A stretch of 64,000 bases of DNA from JALHOM01 sp964444225 (GTDB taxonomy: Bacteria > Patescibacteriota > Saccharimonadia > Saccharimonadales > 2-12-FULL-41-12). Below, one piece after another: positions 25,999 through 34,452 of this stretch; within the stretch, counting starts at the first letter, position 1; every line of letters begins with the position of its first letter. The notes below the pieces were generated by a model that saw nothing but the letters and a program-made list of their open reading frames with translations, made no database searches and was not told where the DNA came from. The stretch lies in the NCBI GenBank assembly GCA_964444225.1, contig CAYUFM010000003.1, positions 1-64,000 on the forward strand, read 5' to 3'. The position numbers were made by a program, and so were the translations under genes.

Positions 25999-27308
25999 TT
26001 ATCTTCTAAAACACTGGAGTAGCAATGAAGATCGATGCAACAGTGTAGGTACCAGTTGGAGTGGTAGCTTCAGCGGTTGCTGCGAATCGCATTTTAATTA
26101 GTTCGTCGTCAACAACTGTTGAGGAGTGAACTAGGTTTACTAGGGATCCTGAACTGTCCCATGCGAAGAAGTTGTCTTCTGTAGCATTTTCACAGTCATC
26201 ACCGGCTGTGTCGGCTAAGTCGCCAGTTGCAGCAGTAGATTCATCGTCATAGAAAGTGTTGTAGGTTCCACCAGATGTAGCGCCACCTTCACCACCTGCA
26301 CCAAGGTTAGATGTAGTACCAGCGCCAGCTTGTGTATTGCTGTTAGCAATACAAGCTATGTGTAGACCGAAGCGCTCACTACCGGCAGCAAAGGTTGTAC
26401 CAGTTGTAGCTGCGTCCTGGAAACAAGCATCAGTTAAGTTGGCATTAGAAGCGTTACAAGTTTGACTTTGTACACGGAAAGAGCGTAGTTGGTTAGTACC
26501 AGTACCAGTGTCTGGGTAGTAGCCTACTGTTACACCACTAGAAGCGTTGGTGTTAACCATTGCAGCACCAAAGCGGTCATTTCCAATTGAGGATGGAGGA
26601 GTGTTATTAACAGGTGAGCGAGCAATACTAAGGTTGTCTACGACACCCAAGTCTACGTTACTGCTAGCTGTAGCTTCTGCAGCTGTACAGTTAGTTGGGT
26701 AGTTAGTAGCAGCTGTACCAACAGTACCGGATGAACCAGCAGCATCATCTAGAGCAAAGACACAAAATACCAAACGCTCTTGAACACGGCCAGTTACTGT
26801 AAGTAGGTTCACTACGTTAGCGGCAACTGTACCTGAGTCAACTAGTGTTGTGAAGCCTGTTGTTTGGTAAAGGCTAATTCTAACGTAAATTTCTTCGTAG
26901 TTAGTGTTAGTAACAATTGGGTTAGTAATGTTGTTAATTACTAGAGTTTTAGCACCATCAGCTTCGTTAGCTGCTTCAGTACGTGTTAGACAGAACATAG
27001 TTGACACACCAGAGCCAGTGTCGGCGTCGTCACAAGCACCAGCGTCTGCTCCTGTGTAGTCAGCAAAAGCTGTTGCGTTGGCCCAGCCAGAAATACTTCC
27101 ATAAGAAGCTGTGGCTTCGTCAACGTCGATTGTTTCTGTAGCAGTTGGTGTACCATCAGTACCTGGTAGTACACAGGTTCCTAGTGGAGTGTCACAAAAC
27201 TGCAAAACAATTGATTGAATTGGAGCCGGAGTATCCACTGTTGTAAATGTAAAGGTGTATGAAACACCAGTTACATCAGGTTCTGAGGTAGAGATGGCTA
27301 CGCTACGC
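25999..27308. repeat. 1310-bp direct repeat, copy 2
   Basis: Second copy of 24373-25682. Sequence identity ends abruptly at both sides: after the shared GCTACGCTACGC the flanks diverge to different signal-peptide codons, and before TTATCTTCTAAAACACTGG the intergenic DNA differs. Confidence 0.92.
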
Positions 27309-27451
27309 GTAGACAACGTCTCGGCACTCGCCGAACCTTGAAACAGCAAAGGCGCCAGAAGGCTTATCACCATTGCTATTGTCGTAGCAAAAGCAATAAG
27401 CGCATAACGCATGCTTTCTAAACGACTATTAATATTTAAAGTTTTCAACAT
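26006..27451 (-). CDS. Exported surface protein, duplicated copy 2
   Basis: 481 residues from the ATG of MLKTLNINSRLESMR, preferred over an upstream in-frame ATG (27493) because AAAGGAGAAA lies just before it. The signal peptide (YALIAFATTIAMVISLLAPL...SASAE) differs from copy 1, while the rest, about 435 residues, is identical. It is followed by a strong terminator, so the two copies are separate transcription units with homologous promoters. Identical cores with different heads point to recent duplication with gene conversion, or to selection for dosage. Confidence 0.75.
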   Translation of the reverse strand: MLKTLNINSRLESMRYALIAFATTIAMVISLLAPLLFQGSASAETLSTRSVAISTSEPDVTGVSYTFTFTTVDTPAPIQSIVLQFCDTPLGTCVLPGTDGTPTATETIDVDEATASYGSISGWANATAFADYTGADAGACDDADTGSGVSTMFCLTRTEAANEADGAKTLVINNITNPIVTNTNYEEIYVRISLYQTTGFTTLVDSGTVAANVVNLLTVTGRVQERLVFCVFALDDAAGSSGTVGTAATNYPTNCTAAEATASSNVDLGVVDNLSIARSPVNNTPPSSIGNDRFGAAMVNTNASSGVTVGYYPDTGTGTNQLRSFRVQSQTCNASNANLTDACFQDAATTGTTFAAGSERFGLHIACIANSNTQAGAGTTSNLGAGGEGGATSGGTYNTFYDDESTAATGDLADTAGDDCENATEDNFFAWDSSGSLVNLVHSSTVVDDELIKMRFAATAEATTPTGTYTVASIFIATPVF

Positions 27452-27496
27452 TCTATTTTTCTCCTTTTGTTTTTGTTTTTGAATGCTACACAACTG

Positions 27497-27538
27497 TTTA
27501 TACCATAAGCAAAATATCTAAGCAAATAGTTATCCACA
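27497..27538 (-). promoter_or_regulatory. Promoter with DnaA-box-like site, copy 2
   Basis: Minus strand: TTGCTT (complement of 27520-27525), 17 nt, TGG-TATAAA (complement of 27497-27502), and TTATCCACA at 27530-27538 just upstream. Clearly homologous to the copy 1 promoter although the flanking DNA is not part of the exact repeat. Confidence 0.65.
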
Positions 27539-27556
27539 GATATAGCAAACAGTCAG

Positions 27557-28357
27557 CTAATAGGTAGGAACTGCCACCAACACGTGTCGCATAATATAAG
27601 TCCCTGCTCGTGTTGTGTTACTTGGTTTCATAAGATAACTAATCGTGTAGTTCGTCTGACCAACAGCTTGATTACCAGCTGTAGCCTGTGAACGAGCAAT
27701 AATGTCTCCAGCCACATATTTATATTGATTGGTTGTTTCATAGCCTGTTGCTGGCTGACCGTCTGCAAAAGAATTGTCCTGCACAAAAGTCCCGCCTTCA
27801 TCGCGCACATTTACAGGATTAGCCCCAAATGTTCCTGGAGCTGTGTTTGACACCAAGTTTATACCAAATTCTTCAACGTTAGTGTTGGTTGAATGAGCTC
27901 CTTGAGTTGACTTACCAGTAAAAGAAAATCCACTTTCATTGGTAGGTGGATTACTAACAGAAACTATAGAATATGTCGATGACAAGTAAGTTCGTACATA
28001 AAATGTACAATTACAAGCGCCACCCTGTGGAGATGCATATGATGGAGTCGTGGGATCTAAATTGCCTGAGAAGGTTACACTGGGGCCCATTACGCCCATT
28101 TCTAAATATGGAGTGTTGGGCGTAATGTTGCCAGCAACGGCGTCGAAGTTTGCACTAGAAGAATTACCAACACCCAGCGAACCTGCTGACTGCTGAGAAC
28201 GAAAGTTGGTGGAGCTAGCATCTACTTCACCACCCGTACCAAAAAATGTTTCTTCTATTCTGTAATTTGTAGACGAAGATTGACTGTGGGCAGTAACCGG
28301 AAAGATAACCAATGCTAATAAGGTCAAAAAGACTAGCGGTTTTTGTATTTGCGACAT
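27557..28357 (-). CDS. Exported surface protein, family member 4
   Basis: 266 residues with a signal peptide (LVFLTLLALVIFPVTAHSQS). The mature part opens STNYRIEETFFGTGGEVDASSTNFRSQQSAGSLG broken here for length by typical Ser/Asn/Gly repeats, then beta-rich sequence with ACNCTFYVRTYLSS, and ends GTYIMRHVLVAVPTY, the same pattern as the downstream surface proteins. The GxGxVDASSxxF style is seen in other CPR exported proteins. No anchor helix. First gene of the surface cluster; role unknown. Confidence 0.68.
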   Translation of the reverse strand: MSQIQKPLVFLTLLALVIFPVTAHSQSSSTNYRIEETFFGTGGEVDASSTNFRSQQSAGSLGVGNSSSANFDAVAGNITPNTPYLEMGVMGPSVTFSGNLDPTTPSYASPQGGACNCTFYVRTYLSSTYSIVSVSNPPTNESGFSFTGKSTQGAHSTNTNVEEFGINLVSNTAPGTFGANPVNVRDEGGTFVQDNSFADGQPATGYETTNQYKYVAGDIIARSQATAGNQAVGQTNYTISYLMKPSNTTRAGTYIMRHVLVAVPTY

Positions 28358-28392
28358 ACTAATGATAATTATAACAAATTTAGCATAAGAAT

Positions 28393-29076
28393 TTAACGGG
28401 TTTGGAAACTTTTTAGAACTTGAATCAGCTCATTAGCATCCTGAATAGCTCTTAAATTAGTGTAGTAAAAAGAGTATTTTACTAGAGTTCCATCGGGTCT
28501 CAGCATTGATATGGCTGTATCGCCACCTATCAGTCCAAGCATGGCAGTATAGTTGGTACTGTCAGCGTCACACTTAAACCTAACTTCTTTGAATACTGCA
28601 TCTATAGGCTGTTGGCTCGTCTGACCATTCAATATCTTAAGACAATGATCAGAAACGTCAGAGAGTTCAAGCTCGCTACTGTTATTTTTTAAAGAAGCAG
28701 GAACTATTCTGTTAGATTCTAAATTTGCAGGAATTTGTTCTGCGTAAATTGTAAGCTCATGCTCGATCAAACTATTACGTAAGCTACGGTATACAAATTT
28801 GTGCTGATTTGATTCGTTTGGTACTTCAAGCCAGTTATTAGATGTCTGGAACTGAAAGTAAGGAGTCTTAAATATTTTGATAGAAGGAGCAATAAAACTT
28901 GTAGCTTTATTGGACGTTTTAGATTCTTCGGTGTTAAGCTTGCGGTCTCGTAAGTAGTCGTTATAAAAGAATCCAGCTACACCAAGAAAAATAAGCGCGA
29001 TAATTACAAAAACTATGCGCAACTTTAGCAGTACTCGTTTCCTATCCCGATAGTTTAGGTGGTTATTGTACTTCAT
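28393..29076 (-). CDS. Membrane-anchored hypothetical protein, 227 aa
   Basis: Basic N terminus (YRDRKRVLLKLR), one membrane helix (about 22-41, IVFVIIALIFLGVAGFFYND), then an exterior domain of about 180 residues with a Cys pair (DVSDHCLKIL and EVRFKCDADS) that could form a disulfide. No recognised family. It precedes the surface gene cluster on the same strand with 35 bp spacing and may be co-expressed with it. Confidence 0.6.
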   Translation of the reverse strand: MKYNNHLNYRDRKRVLLKLRIVFVIIALIFLGVAGFFYNDYLRDRKLNTEESKTSNKATSFIAPSIKIFKTPYFQFQTSNNWLEVPNESNQHKFVYRSLRNSLIEHELTIYAEQIPANLESNRIVPASLKNNSSELELSDVSDHCLKILNGQTSQQPIDAVFKEVRFKCDADSTNYTAMLGLIGGDTAISMLRPDGTLVKYSFYYTNLRAIQDANELIQVLKSFQTR

Positions 29077-29270
29077 AACTCACTCTTGTTTTGGCCCACT
29101 TCTTTTGATTAAGGAAGATTTGTATTTTTTATTTTCCTTATAATTAATACTTTATTAGCAAGTTTATAAAAATACAACGCCCCAAGCAAAATCTTAGTAG
29201 ATTGTATTGTAATTACATAGTATCATAATAAGCAATAGTACTTTGGTCATAATCCAAAGTGTTGGTGGAT

Positions 29271-30281
29271 ATGGAAGATAATAAAGAAAAATCAGAATCA
29301 CTGGACTCAACAGAAATAGAAAGTTTGGATAGCCAAACCACTGTTGTGACCGAAGATACCACGGGTAATACCGCCGCATCGCCTACCGACTCTCCAGCGG
29401 GCAAAGAAGGCAAAAAAGAAAAGAAAAAGAAAAGATCTTCTGGAGCCAAGGGTTTAGCTGGAAAATTCAATATTTACTTACTCCTTTTTATTTTGATCAT
29501 TGTGATAGCCGGCGTAGTCACCTTCATAAGCTATCAACAGAACAAAAAATCAACAGATAAAGCAAACCAAACAGTCTCAACGACACCTCTTAGTGATGAA
29601 GATTTAGAAAAACTTCGCCAGACGGATGTAAAAGTTGGTGACCCCAAGCAAATACTTAGTGTGGAATCTAATGCAATCTTCGCAGGTAAAGTGCTCGTAC
29701 GAGACAGCCTGGAAGTAGCTGGCCAAATTAAAGTAGGTGGGCCGCTAAACCTACCGGGCATTAGCGTCTCTGGTGCTAGCGTATTTGACCAAGTACAGAT
29801 TAGTAATTTACAAATTTCAGGAAGCGCTACTATACAAGGTCAGCTAAATGTTCAGAGTGGCCTAAATGTAACAGGCAACCTAACTGTGGGCGGAACAATC
29901 TCTGCGGGTCGGCTCAACATCGAGAACCTCGCAATCAGCAGAGACCTACAGCTTGCAAGACATATTGACGCTGGCGGTGGTACACCCGGAATTTCTGGTG
30001 GTGGAGCCTTGGGTGGAGGCGGAACAACTTCTCTGAGTGGAACAGATACAGCCGGAACTATAAATATCAATACTGGTGGCGGTACAGTAGCTGGATGTTT
30101 TGCAACTATAACTTTTGCTCAGGCCTTTAATTCGCCCCACGTTATAGTGACTCCCGTTGGCGGAGTTGCGGGTGGTCTAAACTTTTACATCAATCGAAGC
30201 GGGTCAAACTTTAGTATTTGCACAGCCAATGCTGCGCCTGCCGGCCAGAGTTTCGCCTTTGACTACATCGTCATTGATTAG
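29271..30281 (+). CDS. Membrane-anchored fibre-like surface protein
   Basis: 336 residues from the ATG of MEDNKEKSESLD; in-frame GTG/TTG codons up to 29259 are alternatives, with a CATAAT -10 at 29248-29253. Acidic and Lys-rich cytoplasmic head (1-65), one membrane helix (about 71-91, IYLLLFILIIVIAGVVTFIS), then a short-period beta repeat (about 135-235: ISVSGASVFDQVQISNLQIS, GNLTVGGTISAGRLNIENLA) suggesting a beta-helix or fibre shaft, a Gly-rich hinge (GISGGGALGGGGTT), and a beta tip with two cysteines (AGCFATI, FSICTAN). The layout looks like an adhesin or tail-fibre; target unknown. Confidence 0.65.
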   Translation: MEDNKEKSESLDSTEIESLDSQTTVVTEDTTGNTAASPTDSPAGKEGKKEKKKKRSSGAKGLAGKFNIYLLLFILIIVIAGVVTFISYQQNKKSTDKANQTVSTTPLSDEDLEKLRQTDVKVGDPKQILSVESNAIFAGKVLVRDSLEVAGQIKVGGPLNLPGISVSGASVFDQVQISNLQISGSATIQGQLNVQSGLNVTGNLTVGGTISAGRLNIENLAISRDLQLARHIDAGGGTPGISGGGALGGGGTTSLSGTDTAGTININTGGGTVAGCFATITFAQAFNSPHVIVTPVGGVAGGLNFYINRSGSNFSICTANAAPAGQSFAFDYIVID

Positions 30282-30340
30282 TAGATCAGAATTTGTAAAT
30301 CGTAGATTAGTTTGCTGTAAGTAGTACTAAAAACTAACTT

Positions 30341-30724
30341 TTAAACGTCCAGGAAGATGGTTACGTCATTGCGACGGACATGCATAACTGCACGATTAAT
30401 CTCAATTTTTTTGTCGCCACCTTTTGTAGATTTGATATCTAGCTCGCAAGGAACCAGGAGCGTAATGAAGTTGTGGTGCTGAGGCAAAATATCGAATGGC
30501 CCTGTTTTATTTTCCGCCGAGATACTTTGGGCTTCATCGTCATAGTAAGTCTGAAAAGGAGAATAAACTTTTACGTGAATCGAGTCAGTCTTCTTGAATT
30601 CTTCATCACTAGCTTTTTTACTAGCCTTTTTTTCATCTTTAGTCTGATCTTTTGCTGGTGAAGTCTCACTGGCAACTGAACCTTGAGCTTCTTCAAGCTT
30701 TTTCTTCTTCTCTTCTTCGGTCAC
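30341..30724 (-). CDS. atpC: ATP synthase epsilon subunit
   Basis: 127 residues; central-stalk subunit of F1. Only the N-terminal beta-sandwich is present (HVKVYSPFQTYYDDEAQSIS; GPFDILPQHHNFITLL; the last strands INRAVMHVRRNDVTIFLDV). The C-terminal helical hairpin that inhibits ATP hydrolysis in most bacteria is missing. Instead there is a 45-residue charged Lys/Glu-rich N-terminal extension. Last gene of the ATP synthase group, separated from atpD by a palindromic element. Confidence 0.88.
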   Translation of the reverse strand: MTEEEKKKKLEEAQGSVASETSPAKDQTKDEKKASKKASDEEFKKTDSIHVKVYSPFQTYYDDEAQSISAENKTGPFDILPQHHNFITLLVPCELDIKSTKGGDKKIEINRAVMHVRRNDVTIFLDV

Positions 30725-30764
30725 GATATGACCTCCGTAGCTGGGTGGAGTGGATTAGGGCACT

Positions 30765-30857
30765 GAAATTCGCCGTAAAAACCGAGCATCGCAAACGAGA
30801 CGTACACTTTGGTACGTTGAGTGCGAAGTCGCAGGTTTTTGCAAGAAATGCGCACCA
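30765..30857. repeat. Palindromic element B
   Basis: Fills most of the 142-bp gap between atpD and atpC. The 39-nt core at 30789-30827 pairs as CGCA/TGCG plus GACGTAC/GTACGTT; outer arms AAAAACC (30777-30783) and GGTTTTT (30834-30840) extend the hairpin, followed by weaker pairing. The core matches element A at 11141-11179 with 30 of 39 identical positions, and both differing stem pairs are compensated. Confidence 0.78.
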
Positions 30858-30866
30858 TAATTAACC

Positions 30867-32174
30867 CTACCCCGCGATTATTTCTTCGATGGAAGCCAAC
30901 GTCTGATCCCTCGTAGAGAACTGTCCCGGAATACCATTGTGTTTTTCCATCACAAACATATCTTGAGTGAAATTTTGGATTAGCTTCTTGGCTTTGCCAT
31001 AGTCGGCGCGATCTGCAGGAGATAACTCGTTCTCGCCAATGATAGCAATAATACTTTTAAGTGACTCGTACTTTTGTAGTAATGCCTGAACTTGGACACT
31101 TAGTAAATAATGACGCTCGCCAACGATTTCAGGCGTTAGTAGTGATGAGCTAGTTTTATTGAGGTCGACAGCTGGGCGAATTCCCTGCTCTGCTACGGCA
31201 CGAGACAGCACGATGGTTGCGTCCAACTCATGCTGAATCATTTGCACGGCTGGGTCAGAAATATCATCTGCCGGCACGTAGATGGTTTGTAGTGACGTGA
31301 TAGAGCCGTTTTCATTAGAGCTTAGACGGTCTTGAAGAACCTTCACATCAGAGAAGATAGTAGGTTCATACCCACCTTCGTTAGGGATTTGGCCTAGAAT
31401 TGTTGCAAGCTCGTTCCTGGCCTGTATGTACCTAAACATGTTGTCAGCAAAAAACAGAATATTCATCTTCTTCTCATCACGAAACCACTCAGCCAGAGCA
31501 ACCGACGAGATTCCTACCAAGGCACGCTGAATCGGATTTTCGTTCATCTGCCCAAAGAACATACAGGTGTTTTTAAGCAAGTCAGCCTCACGCAGAGTGT
31601 CATAAAGTTCATGGCCTTCACGGATACGCTCACCAATACCAGTAAAAAATGAAAGCCCTGAACCACTTTTAGCTATATTGTTAATCAGCTCCATAGTAAG
31701 CACTGTCTTGCCTACACCAGCACCACCAATAACACCGATCTTGCGTCCTTTTACTAGAGGGGTAAGAAAATCTATAACCTTGATGCCCGTCTCCAAAATC
31801 TCTGGTTTTTGGACCTCGAAGTTAGTGCTACGAGCAGGTAGTTTTAAAATGTCTTTTTTACCCAAGTTGGCTCTATCTATATCTGGCAGGCCATCTAGCG
31901 GACCACCAAGGGGGTCGAAGATTCGACCAATTACTTCATCGCCAATGGCAATCTCTATTCCGTGGTGAGTTCTTTCTACGGCCATGCCACGCTGAATTGT
32001 TAGATCAGATCTCACATTCAGACACATTGCTCGGCCATTTTTCTCAAGACGTTCTACTAGAAGTTCGGTTTTTGCCTCATTATTAACCTGTAGCAGTTCA
32101 CCAATTTCTGGAAAATCTTCATCGAAGGCAACTAAAATAATCAAGTCTTTTATAGAAGTTACAACACCACTCAT
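30867..32174 (-). CDS. atpD: ATP synthase beta subunit
   Basis: Catalytic subunit of F1, 435 residues, a little shorter than the usual 460-480. Walker A GGAGVGKTVL (about 155), the catalytic-Glu segment GIGERIREGHE, Walker B NILFFADNMFRY and the C-terminal helical domain are seen. The family DELSEED region reads ENELSPADRADYGKA. It overlaps atpG by 4 bp (ATGA). Confidence 0.96.
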   Translation of the reverse strand: MSGVVTSIKDLIILVAFDEDFPEIGELLQVNNEAKTELLVERLEKNGRAMCLNVRSDLTIQRGMAVERTHHGIEIAIGDEVIGRIFDPLGGPLDGLPDIDRANLGKKDILKLPARSTNFEVQKPEILETGIKVIDFLTPLVKGRKIGVIGGAGVGKTVLTMELINNIAKSGSGLSFFTGIGERIREGHELYDTLREADLLKNTCMFFGQMNENPIQRALVGISSVALAEWFRDEKKMNILFFADNMFRYIQARNELATILGQIPNEGGYEPTIFSDVKVLQDRLSSNENGSITSLQTIYVPADDISDPAVQMIQHELDATIVLSRAVAEQGIRPAVDLNKTSSSLLTPEIVGERHYLLSVQVQALLQKYESLKSIIAIIGENELSPADRADYGKAKKLIQNFTQDMFVMEKHNGIPGQFSTRDQTLASIEEIIAG

Positions 32175-33031
32175 GCGTTTGTCCTCGCTGCCTTACGAAG
32201 GCCATTAACAATTTCTTTTAGGCGCTCGTCCTTTATTGCCCTTTTGGCTCTGTTAAACCGCAAATTAACTTCGGCATACTGTTCATCTGCCATTTGATGT
32301 GATGCCGACATAGCGCGGAATCTACTGGCATACTGTGCTAGTTTAGAATCTAGAATAAGTTGCTCGATCATAATTTGCATCATCGACCTTTCTAGGTGGT
32401 CTACAACCGCATACGTACTAGGTTCAAATATGTAGTTTGCTTCGCTAATTACTTCGTCAGATTTTTCGGCTTTTTTACCCTGGTCAGCAACAGCTTTGCT
32501 TAATCCAATCTTGCGCACATCCTGTACCATAAGTGATACGTACTGCTGATAAAAAACACTGGCGGTTTTGTACTGCGTAACATATTTGATGATAGGCGTA
32601 ACATTAATGTTTTGGTCTTTTTCTGGGAGTTTAAAGTATTTTTTAAAACTAATTCCTTTTTGAGCAAGCTGAACAGCTCCGTGGTGCCCAATTACAATAA
32701 TGTCCTGTTTTTTATCATCGTAACTTTCTAACATATAGCGAATCAATTTTTGGTCGATGTCTCCACTAAATCCGCCCTCTGCCGTAATAACAATATAAAG
32801 TTCTTTATCTATCACATCATCGTCGTGTTCGTTACGACCAAACCTGAATAGACTATCAACTCTTAGCTGTGTGTAGATCTTCCATAAATCATCAAAAAAC
32901 AAAGTTGCCTGAAGTACCTGATTTTTAATCTTGGCAATCTTCATGCTAGCGATACCTTCAAAAACACTACTCATTTGCACCATTGCAGCAACGCCTTTTT
33001 TCGTTTTCTCTAGCTCCTGTACCCTACTCAT
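32171..33031 (-). CDS. atpG: ATP synthase gamma subunit
   Basis: 286-residue rotor shaft of F1. The N-terminal helix (MSRVQELEKTKKGVAAMVQMSSVFEGIASMKIAKIKNQ in family style) and the C-terminal helix (FRAMSASHQMADEQYAEVNLRFNRAKRAI in family style) form the coiled coil; the central Rossmann-like part has ITAEGGFSGDIDQKLI. Sequence is diverged but position between alpha and beta, with 4-bp overlaps on both sides, settles it. Confidence 0.92.
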   Translation of the reverse strand: MSRVQELEKTKKGVAAMVQMSSVFEGIASMKIAKIKNQVLQATLFFDDLWKIYTQLRVDSLFRFGRNEHDDDVIDKELYIVITAEGGFSGDIDQKLIRYMLESYDDKKQDIIVIGHHGAVQLAQKGISFKKYFKLPEKDQNINVTPIIKYVTQYKTASVFYQQYVSLMVQDVRKIGLSKAVADQGKKAEKSDEVISEANYIFEPSTYAVVDHLERSMMQIMIEQLILDSKLAQYASRFRAMSASHQMADEQYAEVNLRFNRAKRAIKDERLKEIVNGLRKAARTNA

Positions 33032-34452
33032 TTCTTAAGCTCCACTGTACATTTCTTTAACAACTCATCACGGACTTTATCAAACTCTTCATCTTTGGTA
33101 ATTTTTAGTGCAAACTCACTCGCATTAGCTTTTAAGGCATCAATGTCTACCTTTATCTCAGGGGCTGTGTTCAAAACTATATCTAACATCAACTGTTGTG
33201 CGTAAAGCGAGTAAGTAACAGAGGGGCCTTGGTTCATAATTTTAAAAATATTCTTACCTTTTTCTAAGGCAATTTTGGCCTCAATAGCCAACTCGGAACC
33301 AAAGTGAGAAAATTCCTCAGCCTCTCGATAGGCCGCCAGGGTCTTCAGGGTGGTTGCCGCTTGACCTTTCTGGCGTTTATTGTGTCCGACTCCACCAATA
33401 CGCGTCACACTTAGACCAGTGTTAAGTGCCGGACGTAACCCAGAACGAAACAGATCCATGTCTAATATCCATTGGCCGTCAGTAATAGACATAATATTTG
33501 TTGGTAGATATGCAGTAATGTCGCCGTTAGCAGCGTGAACAAGTGGCACGCTAGTTAGACACTTGCCGTTCCTGTCTAGCCTACCTGCTCTCTCTAATAA
33601 ACTAGAGTGAGCATAGAACATATCACCAGGATAACTGTCACGACCGGGACTAGTACCCATAAGTAGGGCCATTTCTCTTGAAGCGTGAGCATGTGAAGTT
33701 AGATCGTCATAAATAATAATCGTATCGGTGTCACATTCTTGCCAGAAGTATTCAGCCATTGCACAAGCAACGTAGGGCGCAATATAGCTCATTACCAATG
33801 ACTCAAACATGGTAGAAACCACAACAATAGCCGATTTTAGAGAATCTGTTTCTTGTAGCTTGGATAGTAAGTCATCGATATCACTTCGGCGCTTGGCTAT
33901 CAAACAATAAATTACCACCTGATCTGTGTTTTTTTGATTAATAGTTAGTTGAGTAGCTAGGGTGCTCTTGCCCGATTTACCGTCTCCCAAAAGCGCAATA
34001 CGCTGACCACGAACTAAGGGAAAGATGGCATCTACTGCCGTTACACCGCTTTCTAGCTGGTCTTCGAGCAATTTACGTTCATATAGTGGGGGAGCCACAC
34101 TAAAAACCCTACGAGTTGCATCTGGAGCTATAGAGCCTTTGCCATCTAGTGGTTCGCCGTTAACAGATACTACCCGGCCTACGAAATCTTTACCAACCTT
34201 ACATACAAGGTCCTGGTGCTGAACAACAGCAACCATACCAACAGTTAGTGTTTTTGCTCCAAGGTGTAGAATTATAACCGATTCGTCATTAACCTCTTGG
34301 ACAAATCCCTTGCTACCATCTTCAAACATTATTAGAGCGTGCACAGATACTGGATGTAACCCTTTAACATTGATCAAAAATTTATCTACAGATATAACTT
34401 CACCAACTGGTTGACCGCTAGACACTAATTTTTCAAAATGCTGGTTATTCAT
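33028..34452 (-). CDS. atpA: ATP synthase alpha subunit
   Basis: 474-residue regulatory subunit of F1. N-terminal beta-barrel, then the nucleotide-binding domain with a P-loop reading LLGDGKSGKSTLA (usually GDRQTGKT) at about 158, the segment PYVACAMAEYFWQ, IIYDDLTSHAHASREMALL, and the family signature PALNTGLSVTRIGG near 335. Overlaps atpH and atpG by 4 bp each. Confidence 0.96.
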   Translation of the reverse strand: MNNQHFEKLVSSGQPVGEVISVDKFLINVKGLHPVSVHALIMFEDGSKGFVQEVNDESVIILHLGAKTLTVGMVAVVQHQDLVCKVGKDFVGRVVSVNGEPLDGKGSIAPDATRRVFSVAPPLYERKLLEDQLESGVTAVDAIFPLVRGQRIALLGDGKSGKSTLATQLTINQKNTDQVVIYCLIAKRRSDIDDLLSKLQETDSLKSAIVVVSTMFESLVMSYIAPYVACAMAEYFWQECDTDTIIIYDDLTSHAHASREMALLMGTSPGRDSYPGDMFYAHSSLLERAGRLDRNGKCLTSVPLVHAANGDITAYLPTNIMSITDGQWILDMDLFRSGLRPALNTGLSVTRIGGVGHNKRQKGQAATTLKTLAAYREAEEFSHFGSELAIEAKIALEKGKNIFKIMNQGPSVTYSLYAQQLMLDIVLNTAPEIKVDIDALKANASEFALKITKDEEFDKVRDELLKKCTVELKK

